DNA of 33,622 nucleotides from a virus. Shown here in pieces: positions 7,655-14,087 of the stretch (its first letter is position 1; each line of letters starts with the position of its first letter). Made by a program: the position numbers and the translations under genes. The DNA lies in the IMG/VR virus record IMGVR_UViG_3300013131_000133, positions 1 through 33,622 of that record. One strand, given 5' to 3'. The notes under the pieces were generated by a model, which saw only the letters and a program-made list of their open reading frames with translations, was not told the DNA's origin and ran no database searches.

Positions 7655-8427
7655 GTTTGGGCGAAAGGATCGGATTCATTGGGGATGGGGGGTGGGACAG
7701 ATAGTGTCCGCGCCTTGCGGGAACGACTCTGACGGGGGGTCTTTTTAGGTGAAATTTTTTTAAGAAGGGGGGATACAGTTAGTGGCTGGGGGGAGGGGGG
7801 GGTGTGGCCCCCCTCTGGTTCATCGGATCGGGTCGTCGCCTTGCCCTCGTCGCCTATGTCAGTCGCCGCCCCAACCGGAACCGCTCTGACCTCTAGCGTG
7901 GTAGTGGATATAGCCATCTGGTCCTCTGTTGGTGAGGTGGTAGTGACTGTTGAATCGCTGGCCAACTGCGCGAGAATCGTTGAGCTGAGCGCGCCGCCCA
8001 TCGCCGATCCCATCGCGATCTCTCGGGCCCTGCTGAAGTACTCGGGCTGGCAACGCTCGAGCAACCAACCGGAGGCTTGCCACGTTCCTTTTTGCGATGC
8101 GTCTGTGATTCGTTTAAGGTGTGTTCTAACGAACGCCGCTCTCCCCGTCTCAGCCGCTTTCCCCCACTCCGGAATCTCCCTGATCCATTTATACAGCGCG
8201 GTCTCGCTAATGCTCAGCGCGTGCGCGGCGTGTTTGATTGGCATCCCGAGCTCCATGAGCTCGCGGAACGCGGCCAGCAACGCGGGCACGGGCCGCGCCA
8301 GCGTGCCGCACTCCGCGCGGGCCCTGATGCCCGCCTCGATCACCGCGCCCGCCGCGCCCCCAATATCAAGGGCATTCCCCCCGACTGACTTTGACTTGGG
8401 GTCGGCAACTATGGTCGGTTTCCCCAT
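7651..8427 (-). CDS. Probable terminase small subunit, HTH DNA-binding protein
   Basis: 258 aa from ATG 8427, which has GAGG upstream; the longer TTG start at 8466 has no ribosome-binding site. Residues about 45-140 hold a helix-turn-helix (GMPIKHAAHALSISETALYK) followed by WIREIPEWGKAAETG and a region ending in ASGWLLERCQPEYF, the pattern of small terminase / phage HTH proteins that recognise the packaging site. The last about 90 residues are low-complexity, rich in Ser, Thr, Pro and Lys, ending in a basic tail. First gene of the leftward packaging-capsid operon, next to the long control region. A transcription regulator is the main alternative. Confidence 0.7.
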   Translation of the reverse strand: MGKPTIVADPKSKSVGGNALDIGGAAGAVIEAGIRARAECGTLARPVPALLAAFRELMELGMPIKHAAHALSISETALYKWIREIPEWGKAAETGRAAFVRTHLKRITDASQKGTWQASGWLLERCQPEYFSRAREIAMGSAMGGALSSTILAQLASDSTVTTTSPTEDQMAISTTTLEVRAVPVGAATDIGDEGKATTRSDEPEGGHTPPSPQPLTVSPLLKKISPKKTPRQSRSRKARTLSVPPPIPNESDPFAQT

Positions 8428-8517
8428 GGGCGAGCCTCGATCTATCCCCGCCCCCTCCCTTGTCAAATTTTTGCGGTAAGATTGCGCGCGTCCGGTCCAG
8501 CGTTTCGCGCCACTCTC

Positions 8518-8589
8518 TTAATATATATATAATATAATATATATATAAGAATGTATTAAGAATGTAAGAATGTATTAAGAAAGAATGTA
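8518..8589. repeat. TA-rich tract with four iteron-like AAGAATGTA repeats
   Basis: Positions 8518-8546 are almost pure alternating T/A. They run into four copies of AAGAATGTA starting at 8547, 8558, 8566 and 8581; the longer unit AAGAATGTATTAAG occurs twice (8547-8560, 8566-8579). An easily melted tract beside direct repeats is the usual make-up of an iteron-type origin or an initiator binding array. No initiator gene is adjacent; the phage has its own DnaB-type helicase at 16731-18035. Confidence 0.55.
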
Positions 8590-8845
8590 GTAAAAAAAGA
8601 GTTTAACTTAGTAAGAAAGTTATGAGCCCCGCTTGACTTTCCCTCTGTTCGGGCGATAGTTCCCATAGGACATGAATTGTCCGATCCCCCTCAAGGGCTA
8701 AAACGGGGTAGTGTGGTTCGCCAAAACAATAAACGACAATGGCCCGTAATCGCGCGCAAATGGCCCTAGAACGCGTCTTACCCCCCTATCCGCTGTCCCT
8801 TATCTAGCGGCGTGTGGCAACGCGTACAAACGCGTTTAAATGCGA

Positions 8846-8860
8846 ATCCCCTCTGGGGAT
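8846..8860. repeat. Perfect inverted repeat ATCCCC-TCT-GGGGAT
   Basis: Six-base arms around a three-base loop in the control region upstream of the plus-strand operon. Candidate operator or small hairpin. Confidence 0.4.
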
Positions 8861-8874
8861 ATCAACGTACGAAA

Positions 8875-8892
8875 ACTTATAGGGGTATAAGT
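8875..8892. repeat. Perfect inverted repeat ACTTATA-GGGG-TATAAGT
   Basis: Seven-base arms around GGGG, about 100 bp before the first plus-strand gene. The dyad size suits a dimeric repressor; TATAAG within it could also serve as a -10 element, which would make it an operator over a promoter. No matching regulator can be named. Confidence 0.45.
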
Positions 8893-8960
8893 ATGCATAA
8901 TAACCTTCTTTGATCTTAAAATAAATGTTGGTGCGCGTTTTAACGTGTGCAAACTTGATT

Positions 8961-8982
8961 TAGTTGGTCCAACCCCCAACTA
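8961..8982 (+). promoter_or_regulatory. Leader hairpin just before the first plus-strand gene
   Basis: TAGTTGG (8961-8967) and CCAACTA (8976-8982) form a perfect 7-bp stem with an 8-base loop; a nested GTTGG/CCAAC alternative exists inside. It ends two bases before the AGGAGG ribosome-binding site of the 45-aa gene, so it could affect translation of the operon's first gene or stabilise the 5' end of the transcript. Confidence 0.4.
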
Positions 8983-8992
8983 CAGGAGGCAC

Positions 8993-9130
8993 ATGAACGA
9001 TACATTATACGCGGTCCACACCATCGTCTCCGCTTCATTCCTGACGTTGGCCACGCTCGGAGCGTGGTCTCTCGTCTGGCGCGAGGCGCGTAGCAAGCAC
9101 AATAACCAACACAAAAACAGGAGGCACTAA
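8993..9130 (+). CDS. 45-aa single-span membrane protein
   Basis: First gene of the rightward operon. ATG 8993 follows ACAGGAGGCAC, the ribosome-binding leader used through this operon. One hydrophobic segment (IVSASFLTLATLGAWSLVW, about residues 11-29) is followed by a short basic tail (REARSKHNNQHKNRRH), which by the positive-inside rule would lie in the cytoplasm. No family recognised. A membrane anchor or small toxin/holin-like role is possible but unsupported. Confidence 0.6.
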   Translation: MNDTLYAVHTIVSASFLTLATLGAWSLVWREARSKHNNQHKNRRH

Positions 9131-9142
9131 ACCATGAACAGC
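9091..9142 (+). repeat. Repeated operon leader, copy 1 (related copies 9355-9400 and 10251-10296)
   Basis: The stretch TAGCAAGCACAATAACCAAC, an A-rich run, then ACAGGAGGCACTAAACC and ATGAACAGC recurs before three successive genes: at 9091-9142, 9355-9400 and 10251-10296. The copies share AAGCA, ACCAAC, AGGAGGCAC and the first codons ATG AAC AGC. This goes beyond a plain Shine-Dalgarno match and points to a duplicated translation-start cassette. Confidence 0.65.
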
Positions 9143-9352
9143 ACCGAACGGAAACAATTCGAGGCAGACCTCTTCCACACTTGGCAGAGGCGAGCCACAG
9201 CCGCAGAGGCCGAGAACATCCGGCTAAGGAAGATCGTCCAGACCATCGCCCCAATCCTTGGCCAGCATCTTGATGAGACGCTGGCCAGACTGGAGCGGGA
9301 CGAGCGGCAACAGGCAAACCCCCATTGGTCGCACCGATTCCACAATCCGTGA
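9134..9352 (+). CDS. 72-aa coiled-coil protein
   Basis: ATG 9134 follows AGGAGGCACTAAACC. Almost wholly helical: FEADLFHTWQRRATAAEAEN, then IRLRKIVQTIAPILGQHLDE and TLARLERDERQQANP, with heptad-like spacing of Leu/Ile and Ala, so probably a coiled coil or helical hairpin. No transmembrane segment and no cysteines. Lies three bases after the membrane protein gene and before the helical partner of the MoxR-type ATPase; could be an adaptor for that module. No family recognised. Confidence 0.6.
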   Translation: MNSTERKQFEADLFHTWQRRATAAEAENIRLRKIVQTIAPILGQHLDETLARLERDERQQANPHWSHRFHNP

Positions 9353-9392
9353 GGCCAAGCAGACACACCAACCAAAACAGGAGGCACTAAAC

Positions 9393-10253
9393 ATGAACAG
9401 CAACAGCAACATCACCGACTCGGCGTTCATCGCCGATCTCACCGTCCGCTCCCCCGTCAGCGGCAGGTGTGATAACGATCTGACGGCTGAGGTGGAGGCG
9501 AAGCACAAGCTCAGCGGCGGTGGCCGTTGGGTGAAGGCGATCTACTCCAAGGAGCACCTCGCTGAGGTGCGGACGATCATCTACCGCATCCGCGAGAACT
9601 TCATCCGGTACTCGCTCCCGTGGCGCGTGGGTCAGTCGATCATCACGTCCACGGCGTACCCGCGATTCATCGCCGACCATAATCGGTTGGTGAACGAGGC
9701 GGAGAAAGCGTTCGACAAATTGCGCGACCAGTTCGACGCGATTCTGTCGGACGCGGCGCAGAGGTTGAACGGCACGTTCGACCGCTCCGACTATCCGGAT
9801 TCGGCGGACCAGTTCCGCTCGCAGTTCGGGGTCGAGCTCGAGTTGGACCCGCTCCCCTCACCGGACCGCTTGCCCGACGATCTCCGCGACAAGGCGGAGT
9901 TCGCGCTCGGCAAGCGCATCCGCGCGGCACGTTCGGCCCTCCTCGAGAGGCTGAGCGAGGCCCTGCGCGGCGTGGCCGAGGTGCTCGCTGACCGGAAGAA
10001 AATCTTCCGCAACAGCACCATCGAGGCCGCGCGTCAGGCCCTCGCGGACGCTGACGCTCTCAACGTGGGCAACGATCCCGACATTGCGCGTGCCGTGAGC
10101 AACGCGCGCCAGTCGCTGGATTCGTTCCTCGCCGAGGGCAAGGAGGACGAGCTCCGCCACGAGCCGCAGGTGCGGGTCACCGCCGCATCGGAGGCACTCA
10201 AGGCGGTTAACGCGTTCGAACAAATCGCGGCATCGATTGCCGCGAGTAAGTAG
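9393..10253 (+). CDS. Helical protein of the MoxR-vWA operon (DUF3150-like by context)
   Basis: 286 aa from ATG 9393, with AGGAGGCAC upstream; an upstream extension in the same frame overlaps the previous gene and is not needed. Mostly alpha-helical and charged. Features: a TIIYRIRENFIRYSLPW segment (about residues 62-78), a helical AFDKLRDQFDAILSDAAQRL (about 110-130), an FDRSDYPDSADQFRSQFGVE turn, and a DPLPSPDRLP loop before further helices. Proteins with the same YSLPW / LNG-F-ADYP / FPLP pattern accompany AAA+ ATPase and vWA genes in other phages and mobile elements; DUF3150 is the nearest named group I can offer, and it is tentative. Probably the substrate adaptor or third subunit of the complex formed by the next two gene products. 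Confidence 0.65.
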   Translation: MNSNSNITDSAFIADLTVRSPVSGRCDNDLTAEVEAKHKLSGGGRWVKAIYSKEHLAEVRTIIYRIRENFIRYSLPWRVGQSIITSTAYPRFIADHNRLVNEAEKAFDKLRDQFDAILSDAAQRLNGTFDRSDYPDSADQFRSQFGVELELDPLPSPDRLPDDLRDKAEFALGKRIRAARSALLERLSEALRGVAEVLADRKKIFRNSTIEAARQALADADALNVGNDPDIARAVSNARQSLDSFLAEGKEDELRHEPQVRVTAASEALKAVNAFEQIAASIAASK

Positions 10254-10286
10254 CAAGCACACTAACCAACATAGGAGGCACATAAA

Positions 10287-11345
10287 ATGAACAGCAAAAA
10301 CAAGACAACGGAATCCAGCAAAGCAAACAGCGTCTCGACGGCGCGCCTGACCAGCGTGCTCGCGGACGCATTCAAGTCCACGTTCTCCAAGCTACTCCTC
10401 GTGGGGTCGCCCGGAGTTGGCAAGACCGCGCTCGTGGTCTCCGCGTGGAAACAAATCTGCGAGAGCATCGGGGGCGACCCCGAGGTGATCGTCGAGAACA
10501 TCAGCACCGCCGCTCCGGAGGACCTTCGCGGTCTTCCGGTGGTGGTCAACGGGGAGGCCAAGTTCTCCCCGCTGACGTTCATCCGGAAGCTGACCACGGC
10601 CACCAAGCCGACCCTCTGCTTCCTCGATGATCTCGGGTGCGCGCCCACGTCAGTACAGGCGGCACTCCTGCACGTGATCCACGGCGGGCACACGGAGGCT
10701 GGCAAGATCAGTCCCCACGTCCGCTTCATCGGCGCGACGAATGATCGCACGCATCGGGCGGGAGTGGGCGGCATCATCGCCCCCCTCGCTGGCCGATTCA
10801 CGACGATCCTTAACGTGGTCCCCGATCCGGAGACGTGGAGCCTCTGGGCCCTCGGGGACGGCATCCCCGCCGAGGTGGTCAGCGCGGTGCGGTTCCGCCC
10901 CGAGCTCTTCAACTCGGAGGAAGTGCCCGCAGGGATCACCAAGTTCGCGTGCCCCCGTTCGTGGGAACACGCGGGTCGGCTCGTCGCGAGCGGCTCCAAG
11001 GGGCTCGAGCTCCTGACGGGCACGCTCGGGGAAGAGGCGGGCCTCTTTCTCCACGGGTTCCTCGGCGTGTTCGCCACGCTGAGCGGGCTACCGGAGAAGG
11101 TCCTGCTCGATCCCAAGACGGCCCCCGTTCCGGACAAGTACGAACAGCGGTGGGCGTTGGCTGGCGCGCTCGTCTCCAAGGCGAGCCCCTCCACGTTCCC
11201 GCAGATCAGCGTGTACTCGGAGCGGCTCGGGCCCGAGCTCGAGGCGTTCACGACCAAGGGCGCGATCACCAAGGACGCGAGCATCACCGCGAGCAAGGAC
11301 TTCATCAAGTGGTCCATCACTCGCGGCAAGGAAGTGCTCGGGTAA
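10287..11345 (+). CDS. MoxR/CobS-like AAA+ ATPase
   Basis: 352 aa. Walker A GSPGVGKTA (residues 40-48), Walker B TLCFLDDLG (109-117), sensor-1 FIGATNDR (147-154), and AGRF with a likely arginine finger at 170, in the order expected of the MoxR family (helix-2-insert AAA+ proteins). MoxR ATPases act as chaperones that remodel protein complexes and are nearly always paired with a vWA-domain protein, here the next gene. The second half is helical with no recognised extra domain. The Walker B reads DD rather than the commoner DE, so the catalytic acid is Asp117-region; this occurs in some MoxR relatives. Shares the operon leader (ATAGGAGGCACATAAA) and lies 33 bp after the helical partner gene. 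Confidence 0.88.
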   Translation: MNSKNKTTESSKANSVSTARLTSVLADAFKSTFSKLLLVGSPGVGKTALVVSAWKQICESIGGDPEVIVENISTAAPEDLRGLPVVVNGEAKFSPLTFIRKLTTATKPTLCFLDDLGCAPTSVQAALLHVIHGGHTEAGKISPHVRFIGATNDRTHRAGVGGIIAPLAGRFTTILNVVPDPETWSLWALGDGIPAEVVSAVRFRPELFNSEEVPAGITKFACPRSWEHAGRLVASGSKGLELLTGTLGEEAGLFLHGFLGVFATLSGLPEKVLLDPKTAPVPDKYEQRWALAGALVSKASPSTFPQISVYSERLGPELEAFTTKGAITKDASITASKDFIKWSITRGKEVLG

Positions 11346-11376
11346 TCCGACAACTCAACCGAAAGGAGGCACGACC

Positions 11377-12498
11377 ATGAACATCGACTTGAAAAAAATC
11401 AGCGGCAACCTGACGCGTTCGCGCGTCCGGTTGCAACTCGACCACCCGTTCTGGGCATCGATCTCGGGGCGGCTCGAGCACTCGATCTCCACGAGCGTGG
11501 AGACGGCGGCAACGGACGGCACGTGGGTCAAGTATAACCCCGACTTCCTCGCCAAGCTGAGCGTGCCCGAGACCACGTTCCTCATCGCCCACGAGGCGGG
11601 GCACGTGGCCCTCGGTCATCACCTCAGGTGCGGGGACCGCGATCCGGAGCTCTGGAACATCGCGTGTGACTACGCGGTGAACTGGCTCCTCCAGCAGGAC
11701 GGGTTCGTCCTGCCGCAGGGCGCGCTTATCGATCCGCAGTATAAGGACTGCTCGAGCGAGGCGATCTACGAGCGGATCAAGAACCAGCCCAACGCGCGCA
11801 AGCGTCCGTCGTTTGGCAAGGTGCAGACTCCGACCAAGGGGGACGGCCAGCCGTTGTCCCCCGCCGAGATCAAGGAGAAGGAGACCGAGCTCAAGGCGGC
11901 GGTCACCTCCGCCGAGACTGCCGCTCGGCTCGCGGGCAAGTTGCCCGCCGAGCTCGCGCGTCAACTCGCCGAGGCCCGCCGCCCGCGCATCCCGTGGACC
12001 GATATCCTCCGGACGCGCGTGGTCAGTCTCTCCCGCGAGGACTACAGCTACCGGAGACCTTCCCGCCGCTCGTCGGGCGAGATCGTGCTCCCGTGTCTGC
12101 GGACCGAGCGGCCCCCGAAAGTGGCGGTGCTCGTGGACACATCCGGTTCGGTATCCCAATCCGATCTGGATCAGGCACTCGCCGAGATCGGCGAGGCGGC
12201 GGCGATCACGCGGCTCCCCGTGGTGGTCGGCGCGGTGGACACTAGGTTCCACGGGTGGAGCGAGTACGAGGAAGGCGGCAAGGCCCCGCACTTGCGCGGC
12301 GGTGGCGGGACCGACTTCTCGGACGCGTTCGACTCGCTCGTCGAGGAGGAGGCATCCGATATCGGGCTCGTCGTGTTCATCACGGACGGGCTCACCAGCG
12401 GGTGGGGACGTTGCCCCGATCAGGACCTGATCTGGGTGATCTCCCCCTCCGATACCAGCATCAAGCCGCCGTTCGGCGAGGTGCTGTATCCCAACTGA
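11377..12498 (+). CDS. HExxH metallopeptidase fused to vWA domain (DUF2201-like)
   Basis: 373 aa in two parts. The N-terminal part has FLIAHEAGHVALGHHLR with HEAGH at residues 72-76, a zincin signature, followed by ELWNIACDYAVN, which is characteristic of the putative metallopeptidase domain of DUF2201 proteins. After a charged linker (about 150-205) comes a von Willebrand A domain with an intact MIDAS: DTSGS at 254-258, Thr312 in GGGTDFSDAF and Asp337 in FITDG. The fold would bind Mg2+ and a protein ligand. The preceding MoxR-like ATPase is its expected partner, so the pair probably recognises, unfolds or cleaves a protein target. Both active-site sets are complete. The gene follows AAGGAGGCACGACC. 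Confidence 0.88.
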   Translation: MNIDLKKISGNLTRSRVRLQLDHPFWASISGRLEHSISTSVETAATDGTWVKYNPDFLAKLSVPETTFLIAHEAGHVALGHHLRCGDRDPELWNIACDYAVNWLLQQDGFVLPQGALIDPQYKDCSSEAIYERIKNQPNARKRPSFGKVQTPTKGDGQPLSPAEIKEKETELKAAVTSAETAARLAGKLPAELARQLAEARRPRIPWTDILRTRVVSLSREDYSYRRPSRRSSGEIVLPCLRTERPPKVAVLVDTSGSVSQSDLDQALAEIGEAAAITRLPVVVGAVDTRFHGWSEYEEGGKAPHLRGGGGTDFSDAFDSLVEEEASDIGLVVFITDGLTSGWGRCPDQDLIWVISPSDTSIKPPFGEVLYPN

Positions 12499-12509
12499 AG
12501 GAGGCAACC

Positions 12510-12914
12510 ATGAACAAGTTCAAAAATAAACGCCCCACCACGGGGCTCCGGAGGGCCATCGATCACCTGATCTCCATCGGGTATCGGCCCATCAACCCTC
12601 AGCATCTCGAGAGCGTGCCGCTCTCCGAGTGGACGCGATTCGATCTCGCGTTCGGGGATGCGGCGGATATCCGGTGCAGAATCTACAGGCACGCGCGCTC
12701 CGAGAACTGGCACACCAAGTGGGTCAGCTTCAAGGCGCGGCGGTCCGGAGTGTGGAGCTCAAAGGCTCCAGACCTTTTGGTGATGAGCCCGCCGTCACCA
12801 CTAAAGGAGGCAACCACCAGCGATGACATCAAGTTCAAGTTCACCAGCGTCACGCCCTACTCGAAGTTAGAGCGGGCCCACGCGAAGACCTTGGCTTGGT
12901 ACATCTCACAATAA
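12510..12914 (+). CDS. Hypothetical 134-aa protein containing an embedded ribosome-binding leader
   Basis: ATG 12510 follows AAGGAGGCAACC. Basic and mixed alpha/beta (LRRAIDHLISIGYRPINPQH, WTRFDLAFGDAADIRCRIY, WVSFKARRSGVWSS), then a Pro/Ser linker (MSPPSPLKEATTSDD) and a helical tail (LERAHAKTLAWYISQ). The linker codons KEATT are encoded by AAGGAGGCAACCA (12804-12816), a 13-base exact copy of the leader at 12498-12510. This suggests an in-frame join of two formerly separate genes. No family recognised. Confidence 0.65.
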   Translation: MNKFKNKRPTTGLRRAIDHLISIGYRPINPQHLESVPLSEWTRFDLAFGDAADIRCRIYRHARSENWHTKWVSFKARRSGVWSSKAPDLLVMSPPSPLKEATTSDDIKFKFTSVTPYSKLERAHAKTLAWYISQ

Positions 12915-12926
12915 AGGAGGCAGACA

Positions 12927-13793
12927 ATGAGCGAACAACTACAACTGACATTGAAAAACCTGAAGAAGATTCTGCCGCGCGAGGCGTACGAACGTGTCGC
13001 GGCGGCGGACATTGCGTACCGACTCGGCGGCGTTGAGCACAACGTCGGCGAGTGGGATAAGCGCACCGAGGAATCCCAGTTTAAAAACTGGGTGAGCAAG
13101 GCGGGCGTGGAGCACGCCGAGAAGTTCGGACTGACCAAGCTGAAGGCGGAGTACTGGGAGTGCCACTCGGAGCTGGTCCCCCAAGATTTTTACGCGTTCA
13201 GGGTGGCACGCCACCACGACCAGCGCAATGGTCGCGGAAGGTTGTCCCACTTCTACTTCGACGCGCGCCCGCACAACTGGAGGGGGCTCGCGCTGGAGGC
13301 CCCGCTCCAATGCACCGAGCTGATCATTCCCAAGGCCAACATCCACTTGGCAGGTCCGGTGTGGGCCGAGGGATTGCACCAGCTAAAGCTTGCGTACGAT
13401 AAGTGGAGGTCCCATCCGGATCGCGAGCGGTGCAGGAAGCGGTCACTCGCCCGCAGGAAGTTCATCAAACGGATCGGCAACCGACTCACGGCGAGCTCCT
13501 TGGTGTTGGACTTCTTTAGGAATCAGGCATCGGAGGTGTCTGAGCTGACCAACTCGACGGCCAACTCGTTCAGCGTAGCCGACAAGTACCGCATCGGCGA
13601 GTTCAACCAAGTTAATTATGATGAGAGGGTGGAGAGGCTCACATTTGCAGAGCAGACTCGCGGCATCGAGGCGCGGCTTCACCTTCGACTCAACTTAAAA
13701 AAGAGTTATGATCGCAAGGTGTGGCGCGAGTTGTCCGCGCTCATCCGGAAGACTGGGCTACTCAACAACGGAAAGGAGGTAATCGGCAAATGA
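12927..13793 (+). CDS. Hypothetical 288-aa protein of the MoxR-vWA operon
   Basis: ATG 12927 follows AAAGGAGGCAGACA. A soluble, basic, mostly helical protein: N-terminal helices (LKNLKKILPREAYERVAAAD), a central part with AFRVARHHDQRNGRGRLSHF and FYFDARPHNWRG, and long C-terminal helices (HLRLNLKKSYDRKVWREL). Several His, Asp and Arg residues cluster in the middle, but no known catalytic motif is clear. It overlaps the next gene by four bases (ATGA). Position suggests it acts with, or is a target of, the MoxR-vWA pair; that is inference. Confidence 0.65.
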   Translation: MSEQLQLTLKNLKKILPREAYERVAAADIAYRLGGVEHNVGEWDKRTEESQFKNWVSKAGVEHAEKFGLTKLKAEYWECHSELVPQDFYAFRVARHHDQRNGRGRLSHFYFDARPHNWRGLALEAPLQCTELIIPKANIHLAGPVWAEGLHQLKLAYDKWRSHPDRERCRKRSLARRKFIKRIGNRLTASSLVLDFFRNQASEVSELTNSTANSFSVADKYRIGEFNQVNYDERVERLTFAEQTRGIEARLHLRLNLKKSYDRKVWRELSALIRKTGLLNNGKEVIGK

Positions 13794-14044
13794 TGTGGGA
13801 CGACAGCGACAGGATGGTCTGGTTCAAGACCGCCGTCATCGTGGTGCTGTTCGCGCTCGGCTTCGCGAACGCGCTACGGGCGGACGATCTGGACGACTCG
13901 GGTGGTATCTGGGCTGTCCGCGATCTGTCCGCAGGAACTGCTACCCAGTTCTACGCGGTGGATGCGGACGAGAGCGGAGGCATCTGGGCCATCCGGAATC
14001 TCTCCACGGGGGAGCCTACAAAGTTCCTCTGGATTGCGAGATAA
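13790..14044 (+). CDS. Small exported protein with two 25-residue repeats
   Basis: 84 aa from ATG 13790, coupled to the previous stop (ATGA) and preceded by AAGGAGGT. Residues 10-31 look like a signal peptide or membrane anchor (VWFKTAVIVVLFALGFANAL, then RAD, a plausible signal peptidase site). The exported part is two copies of one unit: residues 36-57 (SGGIWAVRDLSAGT...) and 61-82 (SGGIWAIRNLSTGE...), spaced 25 residues apart. The copies have diverged at DNA level, so the repeat is old and kept at protein level. Each unit would form a small beta hairpin. Last gene before the terminator. No family recognised. Confidence 0.7.
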   Translation: MMWDDSDRMVWFKTAVIVVLFALGFANALRADDLDDSGGIWAVRDLSAGTATQFYAVDADESGGIWAIRNLSTGEPTKFLWIAR

Positions 14045-14054
14045 TCAGAACAAG

Positions 14055-14087
14055 GGGCGGGCGGGAGCAATCCCGTCCGCCCTTTTT
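14055..14087 (+). terminator. Rho-independent terminator of the plus-strand operon
   Basis: Arms GGGCGGGCGGGA (14055-14066) and TCCCGTCCGCCC (14071-14082) pair over 12 bp with one G-T pair, loop GCAA, followed by TTTTT (14083-14087). It starts 11 bp after the last plus-strand stop and touches the 3' end of the convergent oxygenase gene. Confidence 0.85.

Larger units (their letters stand above)
8428..8992. promoter_or_regulatory. Divergent non-coding control region
   Basis: 565 bp without a convincing gene, between the leftward packaging operon and the rightward MoxR operon. Contents: a TTGACA box on the minus strand (8461-8466) close to the TerS gene; an extreme TA tract and four AAGAATGTA repeats (8518-8589); a possible plus-strand promoter TTGACT (8633-8638) - 16 bp - GATAGT (8655-8660); an imperfect palindrome GGACA/TGTCC (8668-8682); three ACGCGT sites (8771, 8820, 8830); and three perfect inverted repeats between 8846 and 8982. 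Likely holds the promoters for both operons and possibly the replication origin. Promoter calls are weak. Confidence 0.6.

Noticed and set aside
8547-8589. CRISPR-like array
   Set aside because: The repeats are 9 bp with gaps of a few bases or overlapping; no repeat-spacer structure and no cas genes.
10262-11353. Long open frame on the minus strand opposite the MoxR-like ATPase gene
   Set aside because: It mirrors a GC-rich gene with complete AAA+ motifs; its own sequence is low-complexity and has no recognisable fold or ribosome-binding site.
11317-12507. 396-codon open frame on the minus strand opposite the metallopeptidase-vWA gene
   Set aside because: Rich in Arg, Gly and Leu with no fold pattern; the plus strand carries clear HEAGH and DTSGS motifs. 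A by-product of strong GC codon bias.
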